This document shows positions 12,301 to 24,300 of a stretch of 64,000 nt of DNA, in pieces. This DNA is from Anoplopoma fimbria. Taxonomy: Eukaryota > Chordata > Actinopteri > Perciformes > Anoplopomatidae. The notes beneath the pieces were generated by a model. The model worked only from the letters and a program-made list of their open reading frames with translations, did no database searches and was not told the origin of the DNA. The stretch lies in contig NC_072467.1 of the NCBI RefSeq assembly GCF_027596085.1, positions 7,927,476-7,991,475 of the forward strand, in the 5' to 3' direction. The position numbers and the translations under genes are program-made. How positions within the stretch are numbered: the first letter of the stretch is position 1; each line of letters opens with the position of its first letter.

Positions 12301-15300
12301 TCTTTGTGTTGTCACACTTCTTAACGCAGACACCCAGCATCATCTTTAACAAGTGACCAAAACACCTCATCTGACTTCTGATACAACAGAGTAACAGCTG
12401 TTTGACATAAAGACTTCCCTGGATCACTGAGCCTATCACCCTGAAAATGAGGCAAGCCACCTTGTGGAGAAACATCATTCACCTGCTGTATCCATGACCT
12501 CAGTCTTGTCTAAACAGAGTTTTTGGCCGAAGCTGATTAGTGAAAGTGAACAGGACCCAAAACAATCCAGACCATTGCTTCACAGGTGAGCTCTCTTGTC
12601 ATCACCACGGTCCAGTTCAACAACAGCATCACTGTGACGCCCAAACCAGCAGTCCACGACTTCTCCGTTGAAAGGACTTGTTATTCTACACCTGAACTTT
12701 TCTTATAGAAACCTCAGAGTCTCATCCTGCTTGTGATCACTGCAGACAGTCTTCTCCAACAGGTATCTTCAGCAGACTCTCATTAACTTACTTTATGAAC
12801 CACATTTTAATGCTTACTTACTTGTGTATTGAGAAACAGTGGCTTTGTCTCCTTCAGTAAGACCATCATCTGCCACTGCAGTAACGGTTATTTGATACTG
12901 GACACCAGCAGTCAGGTTAGTTATGGTTATATTTGTTTGTGTCACGTTTTTACTGTCAGTTACATTTCCACCAGCCCACTTTACTATATAGGAAGAGCTG
13001 CTTCCCTCTGGTTTAATCCACATCAGAGATATAGAGGATGTTGTTATTTCAGTGAAAGTGAGATTCCTGACTACTTCCGGCTCTGTAAGCACAGGATAAA
13101 TACAAGATGAGGGAGAAAAAGAAACAAATTTAGAGTCAACTAAAAACACTCCAGACTTTGGCGAGTACAAAACCTAGACCTGAGTGTGATTCATGACAGA
13201 AGAGCACAGTTACAAATTAAAAAAACTACAAACATCAAAAATCTGTAATGCGAATTAAAGCAACATTTTGTTACTTGTGACTGTGGTCAATGTGTGACTG
13301 TGTCCTTCTGTCTTATTGTCTCCGGCGACGGCAATGACTGAGATTGTGTAGCTAGTGCCAGGGATGAGGTCAGATAGCATGGCAAAGGTATCATATGTAA
13401 ACATCATTAATGAAGCCCCATCACTGTGCCACTCCAACCTGTACTTGAACACCTCACCCAGAGGTGGGGTCCAGTTCAGAGAGATGGAGGATGTGTTTGT
13501 GAACACAGTATGTTTAACAATTTCACCAGGTCCTAAAGCAAAGACGAGGAGAGGAGAGGAGAGGACCGTTCTCTATGAGTGGAATCTGTATCACTATGTG
13601 TAATTGGGACGTTTAAAAAAAAAAACTTAAAAAACATCAGTAAAACCTATGATATTAAATATGTTATTTCTTTCCTTTCAGCCTCCTTCTAGTGATGTTA
13701 TTGTTTCCCCCTCAGTTTATAGTGTAGGAAGTAAGGATGAGGCACCAAATAAACTACGATCACTTCCATGAACAAAAGTCTGATTCATCATCTTACTTGT
13801 ATGGTGAAAAGCCTCAGACACGTCACTTTCTGTTTTGTTATCTCCAGCCACTGCTATGACAGTAAAATTGTAAAGCACTCCAGCAGTCAGCTCAGTGATG
13901 TTTCTTTTTGTTTCAGTGACACTAACATTCCAGTTAGTTGTTCCATCAGTCCACTGTACTCTATAGAAAGAGCTGCTTCCCTCTGGTTTAGTCCACATCA
14001 GAGATATAGAGGATGTTGTTATTTCAGTGAAAGTGAGATTCCTGACTACTTCCGGCTCTGTAAGCGCAGGATAAATACAAGATGAGGGAGAAAAAGAAAC
14101 AAATTTAGAGTCAACTAAAAACACTCCAGACTTTGGCGAGTACAAAACCTAGACCTGAGTGTGATTCATGACAGAAGAGCACAGTTACACATTAAAAAAA
14201 CTACAAACATCAAAAATATGTAATGCGAATTAAAGCAACATTTTGTTACTTGTGACTGTGGTCAATGTGTGACTGCGTCCTCCTGTTTTATTGTCTCCGT
14301 CAACGGCAATGACTGAGATTGTGTAGCTAGTGCCAGGGATGAGGTCAGATAGCATGGCAAAGGTATCATATGTAAACATCATTAATGAAGCCCCATCACT
14401 GTGCCACTCCAACCTGTACTTGAACACCTCACCCAGAGGTGGGGTCCAGTTCAGAGAGATGGAGGATGTGTTTGTGAACACAGTATGTTTAACAATTTCA
14501 CCAGGTCCTAAAGCAAAGACGAGGAGAGGAGAGGAGAGGACCGTTCTCTATGAGTGGAATCTGTATCACTATGTGTAATTGGGACGTTTAAAAAAAACAA
14601 AAAAAAAAACATCAGTAAAACCTATGATATTAAATATGTTATTTCTTTCCTTTCAGCCTCCTTCTAGTGATGTTATTGTTTCCCCCTCAGTTTATAGTGT
14701 AGGAAGTAAGGATGAGGCACCAAATAAACTACGATCACTTCCATGAACAAAAGTCTGATTCATCATCTTACTTGTATGGTGAAAAGCCTCAGACACGTCA
14801 CTTTCTGTTTTGTTATCTCCAGCCACTGCTATGACAGTAAAATTGTAAAGCACTCCAGCAGTCAGCTCAGTGATGTTTCTTTTTGTTTCAGTGACACTAA
14901 CATTCCAGTTAGTTGTTCCATCAGTCCACTGTACTCTATAGAAAGAGCTGCTTCCCTCTGGTTTAGTCCACATCAGAGATATAGAGGATGTTGTTATTTC
15001 AGTGAAAGTGAGATTCCTGACTACTTCCGGCTCTGTAAGCGCAGGATAAATACAAGATGAGGGAGAAAAAGAAACAAATTTAGAGTCAACTAAAAACACT
15101 CCAGACTTTGGCGAGTACAAAACCTAGACCTGAGTGTGATTCATGACAGAAGAGCACAGTTACACATTAAAAAAACTACAAACATCAAAAATATGTAATG
15201 CGAATTAAAGCAACATTTTGTTACTTGTGACTGTGGTCAATGTGTGACTGCGTCCTCCTGTTTTATTGTCTCCGTCAACGGCAATGACTGAGATTGTGTA

Positions 15301-18300
15301 GCTAGTGCCAGGGATGAGGTCAGATAGCATGGCAAAGGTATCATATGTAAACATCATTAATGAAGCCCCATCACTGTGCCACTCCAACCCGTACTTGAAC
15401 ACCTCACCCAGAGGTGGGGTCCAGTTCAGAGAGATGGAGGATGTGTTTGTGAACACAGTATGTTTAACAATTTCACCAGGTCCTAAAGCAAAGACGAGGA
15501 GAGGAGAGGAGAGGACCGTTCTCTATGAGTGGAATCTGTATCACTATGTGTAATTGGGACGTTTTAAAAAAACAAAAAAACAAACATCAGTAAAACCTAT
15601 GATATTAAATATGTAATTTTTTTCCTTTCAGCCTCCTTCTAGTGATGTTATTGTTTCCCCCTCAGTTTATAGTGTAGGAAGTAAGGATGAGGCACCAAAT
15701 AAACTACGATCACTTCCATGAACAAAATTTTGATTCATCATCTTACTTGTATGGTGAAAAGCCTCAGACACGTCACTTTCTGTTTTGTTATCTCCAGCCA
15801 CTGCTATGACAGTAAAATTGTAAAGCACTCCAGCAGTCAGCTCAGTGATGTTTCTTTTTGTTTCAGTGACACTAACATTCCAGTTAGTTGTTCCATCAGT
15901 CCACTGTACTCTATAGAAAGAGCTGCTTCCCTCTGGTTTAATCCACATCAGAGATATAGAGGAAGTTGTTATTTCAATGAAAGTGAGATTCCTGACTACT
16001 TCCGGCTCTGTAAGCACAGGATAAATACAAGATGAGGGAGAAAAAGAAACAAATTCAGTGTTAACTAAAACACTACAGACTTTGGCGAATACAAAACCTA
16101 GACTTGAGAGTGATTCATGACAGAAGAGCACAGTTAGTTAGCTGTAGTGGCACAGTATTATCACCTTTGTATTTGATATGGCATTATAAAAGGCATTGTA
16201 GTAGACAAGGTTGAGGTCTGGAATATAAGTGAATTTCCAAAAACAAAAAAGCACACTTACTAGTGGTGGCAGTTTGGCAACAGTTGAAACACTGTAGAAA
16301 GATTTCATAGGTTGTTCCAGGGGTCAAACCAGTGATTGAACCTTCTGCAGGGACATTGTTCCCAATGGAGATGCTGCAGTTTGTTGTGGATTCCAACATG
16401 ACATTTGTTGTGGTTGTTAATATTTTTGCCTCATTGCTGCCACATCTGCTACCTAAGAGATAGAAGAAGAAGAAAAAGAAGAAGATGAAGAAGAAGAAGA
16501 AAAAGAAGAAGAAGGCCCAACTATAAGAAACAAGCACAATTAGATATTAAAATAGCTCATTTTCTGCAGACATGTTGACAGGAACGATGTAAATACAAAA
16601 TCTCTCTATTAAATACAAAATGCATCAATAATGTTAGAACTAATGTTTTTTTGTTTTTGTTTTGACCTTAAATAGAGACATAAAGCACAACAAAATAAAG
16701 AAACAGCACATGTGTACTTACTGTGACATTCTGCTCGGGAGATCTGAGGAGATAAGGACAGAGAGAACAAATTTAAATGATCTTGCACCAGCAGAGGGCA
16801 GAATTGCGTTTAAAACAGCCTCAAAGCATCAACTAGAAACCCAACCACATGTTCAACGTCACAGGGTATCAGTAAATTTAGCAACAACTGATAGTACTGC
16901 TAAACAGGTGATGTTTCTTCAGTTTCTAAAACACCAGTCTTTTGAAACCCGGCCCTTCCAGTAAAACACCATGTAATGAACATGAACCCAACATGAAGGT
17001 TTCAAAGCCATTTCCACTGATCTCTTCTGCCACTGAGCACATTTTATTAAGTACCAACAGATGTCAATCGGATATTTCCTGATTTTAATCATTTTTGAAT
17101 GGTCAAACATGCTTAAATTTCCCAAACTAAAGTATCATATAAACACAGATATTTAACACAAAGTTATTGATTCATTTTGTGGCCAAAAATGTAAGTATAT
17201 CAAGTCTAAACATACAGGAATCAGCCTGGAAAATAACAACCATGTGTAAATATCAATTAGAAAATCTAAATTTCTAATAAATAATGAACTTGAAGTTCAT
17301 ATTACTTTGAAGATAAAAAAAAAAAGCTTTGGTGTATTCATCAAGACACCCTCTTTTCAATGGTGCAAAAAACACACACAAAAGCTCAGTATTACAGGAT
17401 AAAGTCCAATTGTAACTGATGAAATGATCATGTTTGTGCGGTGTCAGTTAGTACAAACATGAAAGTATATCCTTGTAATACATAACCATCGGTAATCATT
17501 CTGTGGCCTCAGATAATGAAAAACTGCTGCTGACAATGCTTTTCTTCCTCATTCCTCTGGAAAACACATGTTTCATGCTCTAAAACAACTGTGTTGACAG
17601 CAAACAATAATATCATGCACTCGTGTACGTGGACATACAAATTCATGTCCACACAACTCCAACTCAGTATTCCTACCGTGGTTACCATCTGTGTCCTGAT
17701 ATCAGGACTAGACACACAGCTCTGATTCCACATTACTTATTAGCCAAAACTTAATCAGCACAGAGTCTCTCGCTGACATGTTGCCTTTCAGTTTGTTTAA
17801 CACACAGCTAAACATTAAACACATGGCATCATTGCTCAAACCTGCATCGTTCTCTCCACAAGATAAACGCCAGGGTCAATCATTAACTCCTGATAATGAT
17901 AGAGTAGACTTAACCGCATCCCTCCATCGCACAAGAGCTAATCAGGTTGTACTTAAAAAATAAATATGTCTATTTTCAATATTACATTAAACACAATAAT
18001 ATCGACTAATCGACTATTAACTTCAGCTCTACAACTATCATGAAAGTAGGATTAAATACAAGGCCGTTGTGTTAGGATGCTTTAGTTTTAGTTTGGTGTA
18101 CCTGATAAGCCATAATAAGCAGCTGTATTGTGATTTTCCTTATATTTAGAATTATACTTACATTGTAAATCTTATACAACGTGCTTTCACAATATTGCAC
18201 TTAATTAAAGTCATGCTAGTGAAAGCAAATTAGAAGTTTACATTTTATATGAAAAAGAACAGAGTAAAATAGGTCTAGCAACTCAAAAAAGGTCAGTCCA

Positions 18301-21300
18301 GGAAACCTAAAAAGAAAAGGTCCGTTCTGCTTCAAATGTTGCCCGTTTCACCCAGCAGCCCCCCTGGAGACTGGCGTCCTCTCCTTAACTTTTCTTTTTC
18401 TATTCACAACAGTGACCCTTCCCTTCCTTCCAGTCCTCTGGGACTCTATTCTTCTTTCTGAAGTACAGCGGTGCCACAAAGAGGTGCACGAGGAGTTCAA
18501 GGGTTCAGTACTCTTTGAGGACTTGGTTGAAGGCTGCCAGTGTCTGAGAACGTTGGATAACAGAATATACTGAGTGTTGAGAAAGATCATCATCAGTGAA
18601 AGTACATACATTTGAATGAAATAGAATTCATGTTTGTGTGTTTTATCTTTTACGAAAGTCAGTATTTGATTCAAGAAAGTCCTCTTTTAAACCCAACCAA
18701 CTATTACTTCAAATAACCAGGTAGTAACAAAAAACTCCTGTTACTTTGGGTGGATTTTGTACATTGAAAGGAGGAAGAGCCTGTACGAGGAAGTATATAT
18801 CTAACTATACTTCTGCTGTTTGTGCAGAGGTGTTAGAGTGGCTGAGCTTCACACTTTCACCCTGTTAGAGAGAGTGTAAATAGGGAGAGTTTCTCACTAT
18901 ATGCAATTTAGTGACACATTTACACTTTCCTACCATAGAAGATGGTGTTTAAGATATCTAAGAGATTCCCCACAGTGATGAAGACCCCCACTGTCGATGG
19001 TTGTGTTTGGACAGACATTTCACATGAGTTAAACTCACAAATAAGTCTAAATCACAAATCATATTTATTTTTTCTCACGAACAATAAGTTCCTAAAATGT
19101 ATTTATATATATTTTCTCTGTTACTTAAAACTGTTGAAAGCTTAACATTAAATTCAAAGTGAATTCAAAGGATGTGTGTTCAGTTATTGTATTCAATGTT
19201 GGATTAAGAAAACAATCCAGCATTGAATGAAAAAATAGGTTTAAAGATATAATAATAATAATATAATAAAACTTTATTTGTAAAGCACTTTTCAACGAAG
19301 GTAAAAGTGCTTGAAAGAGATAAGAAAAAGCACAAATACTATCAAACCTTTCAAACATTTCTTCCTCATATTTACTGTTATTGCTATTTGAGTGGCCTCA
19401 TTGCTTTCGCACACACAGAACAGTATGTAGGTTTGTTTCTCTGTGGCATTTTTAACAGTTTATCTATCTTCTTCTACTCATTCTGCCAATTCAACATTGA
19501 ACAAAAACTGGTATCACATACATGCATCATCATAGCACTATGCTGATGAAGATATTGAGTGAATACAGGCCAATGTTACTTATAATTATGCACATCTGCC
19601 AAATCTACACCTGAGTCACCTTATGCAGACATGGAGAGTTCTAACAGCATAGTGTGTGCTAAAATATGTGACACTGTTGAGAACAGTATTCAGTCACTCA
19701 GATTCATATTTACACAAAGAATAAGAACTGATAGCTTAATGACTCTATTTTTTTCCTTTCTCTTTTAATACAGGTTATAAGGGAGGTTGGTGCATCTTCA
19801 CGTACCAACATAATTAAACTTATAACAACATAACACTTTTAATTTAAGATTTTCTGTAAGGTCTGTAAGGTCACTTGCATTAATGAACCACAGATAAGTA
19901 TCTTGGTCATGGTCATGAGCGTATTTGGGTGGTATGGCCTGCAGATTTCACATATGGTTAATTCTTCCCACTCTTCAAGACAATTTCCAAATAAAGAAAG
20001 CAGATGTGTATGTTTTTAAAGTTTTTATAAACACATTGTATGTGTAAGTACTACATGTCCAGCAACAGGGTGTAACATTAGCTACAGTATTTAGAAGGTC
20101 AAACATGTAGCTGCTAAAGACCCAGATACTTTTCTCAGGAATTAGTAGAGACCAAAACAACGCAAAGAGAAGAGTATATATTGGACTTACATTAATCAGG
20201 TGGTCAGGGATGTCTCCAAATGAATGGTAATATTTCTCCATCTTTTCTGGATATGTAATGTTTGCTAACACAAAGCAATAACAGACCTTTGTAAGGGCAG
20301 ACATTTTAACTTATCATGGCAGAAAAAGCACAGGTGTGACAAATAATATTAATTGCGGGTGCATTCCATTCAGGTGTAACAAAATTATTTTATAAAACTG
20401 CTATGACCTGTTGAAACTATGCCATGAAAAAAAGGCACAAAAGTGAGGAACTTTCAAGTCTTACATATAAGTTGTATTTTTATTTTTTTATTTTTTTAAC
20501 ATGGATGTTTAGTTAGATTCTGTTAAAATCTCTGTTATTGGTGATTCAAGTTATTATAACGGTGCTGAAAACTTTAAAGTGTTATAAGTCAGCCATTTCA
20601 AGTTGGATCACACAGTGTTTTTTTCTTTTTGTAACTCAGTATCAGTTATTATTATAGATTATTATAGATCAAGATTGCAAGCAGACATTTAAATGCTTAA
20701 TAAAACATGGAGATTTGGAGCAATCTCCATCTGCTGATGAAGATAATTTGATGTGATCAAAAGCTCCAGAGCAGTTACCAATAGGACCTCGTGTTGAGAT
20801 TGTTTTCTCAACTGTTGTTTCCGAGGTCAAGAATTAACTCTTTAAGTCAACCACAGGAGTGTGTATATATAGTAAGCTCTATTTTAAAACTAGTTTGTGT
20901 AGTAAAAGTCATTTAAATTTAGTGTTACCTAAACTTAGTAAACACACACAACTAGCCCAAGTTTGAACTTAAGAGCAGCTATTGCTGGAATGGATACAAA
21001 CTGCTCACTGTCTGACAAACTGAACCTCCTCAAGCTCCATTAGAATATGGTAAAGGTCACATACCAGTGTGTGAAAGCCCAGTATGACAATCTCATGTTT
21101 TCATAAAAATATTCATGTTAAACTGACCTCTGGGGATGTGATTTCTCTGAGCTATGATTCCCAAATGTTTTATTGCCCTTGGCACTCTTCCTAAGTGTCA
21201 CTTATTTTCCTCCTGACTAAATAAACACAACAACGTCTCAAGCCATTTTGCCTTGGCACTGACTCAGAGAGCAGAAATAACGCAATCTCAAAGTCCCATT

Positions 21301-24300
21301 TGGGAAGTACGGCCCTCGAAATACTGAAGTTCAGATAATGGATGTCATTTTTTTATGCATGTCCTGGGACTCAGCTCCACCCATCTGTACATCCCCTGCT
21401 TTAAGCTTTGGTTTGTCTCTTATCTTGGTGTTAAATAAAGCCTGTGTGTAAAATGACTAGATGTATCACCTTATTATTATTAGCCTTCAGTTATCAGGCT
21501 CCTCTCTGTGGAACCAGGTTCCAGTTTCAGTCCGGGGGGCAGACACACTCACCACTTTTAAGAGCAGGCTTAAGACCTTCCTTTTTCATAGCGCCTATAG
21601 TTAGGGGCTGGCTCAGGTTCGCCTTGGTCCAGCCCCTAGATATGCTGCTATATGCCTAGACAGCCGGGGGACTACCTAGGATACACTGAGCTCCTCTCTC
21701 CTCTTCTCTCACTCCCTCTTTATGTATTAATCTCCTATTTATGCACATTACTGATTTTGCTTCTTCCCCGGAGTTCTTGTGCTTTCTCGCCTCGCAGGTT
21801 CCCAGGAATCGGGGTTATATTTGGACTGTCATCGTGCCACCTGCTGAGGCCCTGCTGACACCCACTACTACTACCACTATCATTATTAGTCACATTACAA
21901 TTATCATTGCCTGTACTATTACGCTTATTGACTTGCTTCTACCCTGGAGTCTCTGTGCTTTCTCGCTTCGCAGGCTTCTATAAATCGTGGCTATACCTGG
22001 ACCGTGGTGCATCCTGCTACAGCCCTGCTGACACCGACTGCTACCACCATTATCCTCTGTCGCTCTCCCATAGGTTTCTTCCTTTTTTCTCCCTGTTAAA
22101 GGGGTTTTTTAGGGGAGTTTTTCCTGTGCCGATGTGAGGGAAGGACAGAGGATGTCGCATGTGTACAGATTGTAAAGCCCTCTGAGGCAAATTTGTAATT
22201 TGTGTTTCTGGGCTATACAAAATAAACTGAATTGAATTGAATTGAATTATTATATAGAAGCCACTAAAAGAAAAAGGATTAAATACTTTAGCTGATTGTT
22301 ATTACACCCATAGTCTGAAGTAGCACTGGGAAAGAAATCATTATTATTGAAATTGTGATATGTGAAAATGTAAAAATCTTAATATGGCCTAAGTGTTGTC
22401 TTTCATGGTTTTAAACAGTTAAGTGGTGTAATTATTTGCCTTCATCCACTTAGTCATTATATCCACATTACTGATGATTATTTATCAAAATTCTCATTAT
22501 ATAAATATTTTTGTAAAAGCATCAACGGTCAACCTATAATATCAATATTGAGTTATTGGGGTAGTAAATATCAAGCTATATGATTTTTTCTTAAAAGATC
22601 TCCTTTAGACTCTATTGGACTCCATTGGACTCTCACTTGAGGAGCTAAACTTAATGTTCATTGTGAAACACTCTCGGCTGGGACTCAGCCAATGACCCTT
22701 TCGCCCTGTGTACTGTATCTGTGCCCTTTGACTGGGCCCGTCTGCATAGGGAGGAGGAGGAAATGGCTGTACTCAACACAATATAAACATTACATCAACC
22801 CTAAAGGCCTGCCAGTCTCTGATTCCCTTTCATTCCTAGCAGTCTGCCTTTGCTGCTGATAACGCCCCAGTTCCTTCCTCCATAATAACACTCAGACCCC
22901 AAAACAATCAAGAAATCACCTTAAAGGCTGTTTGCTCAGTCTGTTTAACCTTAGCTCCTTATAATCTGATAACTTTGAACAAAAATGTGAAGGAGGGAAA
23001 AGAAAATGCACAATGCACCATTTCTGCTCCTCGAATTACGCAAAGCTGCACAAGGTGGAGGAGTTGCTGGTGGTGCCTTTGTTGACTTGCTGAGTGGAGA
23101 AAGTGGATTCCTCTACAGCTGAAGTTTCTATAAAATCACGTTATATGACTCCAACTAAAAAACAGGGTGTGTATGTGTGTGTGTCTTGATGATTAGCAAC
23201 ACAAAACAAGGGGCTAAAGGAAGAAATGCAAAAATGCTTATTGTTGCTGTCTTCTCATTTCCTTTATTGATTTTGTCTTTTCTTTTTCTACTAGACCTTT
23301 TCTGTTTTTTGAAATAGCTTTTTTCATCTGTCACATGCATTCAAGTGCCAGTGACTTCTTATATATTATTTTTCTCCTTTCTTTTCTGGCCTGGCCGTGT
23401 GTCAAAGACGGTGTTTTTTTCACCCATGATTGTTGATTAAAAGATACAACACCTGGGAATATACTTGAATTGCAACCGATGGGAGTCAAATAAAGGTCAT
23501 AAAAATGGTTGCTGCAACATATTAGGACATCCATACAGGTGTTTTCACTTAAGGTACCTGATTAGACCTTTTCCCAAGACTGTGTGGGTATGTACACACT
23601 GTGCTTGACTGACAGCTCCCAAATCCAACCTGAGTGGAGGTCTCATTATGGGAGTGATTGGAAACACCTGTGATGGTGTGCCAGGCCCCTAAACAAATCA
23701 CCAAATATACTATTTCATCGATCATATTGCAGATTCTCAACTTACCTTTCTCTTAGTGTTTAACATAATGTGAGTCGGACAATGTAAATTGAGATCACAT
23801 TGTGACTTTACAAATTATTCAGAAGTAAATGAGCTTTGACTGTGTTTTCAGCTTTCAGCTTTTCACATCACAATGCAGATGATTATCTGATGCAAACATC
23901 AAGTATACGTGTGGAGGTTCATGGAAACATTCTCACTTTTTTTCTGTCAGCCTCTTATAAATTGGCTTCTTTATTAAAGTTCATTGCCTAAGTAGCTTGT
24001 GAGAGAGTTCATTGCCTAAGTAGCTTGTGAGAGACCTACTTACTGTTTATGTTCTTTGGTCATAACATAACTTCCTGCGACTTCCTGAGCCCACCCAGAG
24101 ACCCTTGATAACATATTTGAACAACATAAAGCACTCTTATGTTAAGCATTATGCTGTACTTTATGCCTCCAGCTCATTAAGGTCACATGAAGGAGGACAA
24201 GAGCCTCACAACATTGGGTAATAAATCAACTGGTGTAGGTGCACTTAAAGCCATCATGAAGCGTTGTTGTTTTCAAAACATCACTTGATAATCTATACTG

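Larger units (their letters stand above)
7511..13274. repeat. Three tandem 1.92-kb units (alpha-beta-gamma exons)
   Basis: The units are 7,511-9,429, 9,430-11,351 and 11,352-13,274 (1,919, 1,922 and 1,923 bp). Each holds an alpha, a beta and a gamma exon. Differences are few and lie mostly in A-runs near 7,850, 9,770 and 11,690 and at exon replacement sites. The 687-bp beta-gamma intron is the same length in all three. Confidence 0.9.
13275..16135. repeat. Three tandem 0.975-kb units (alpha plus hybrid exon)
   Basis: The units begin at 13,275, 14,250 and 15,225 with a 975-bp spacing; the last fades at about 16,135. They are the 1.92-kb unit minus a 948-bp block, with the beta and gamma exons fused. 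Each keeps a short GGAGA repeat and an A-run in the alpha-beta intron. Confidence 0.9.

Noticed and set aside
19975..20304. 109-codon minus-strand frame
   Set aside because: It overlaps a repeat-like stretch, has no splice partner and its hydrophobic look follows from AT-rich composition.
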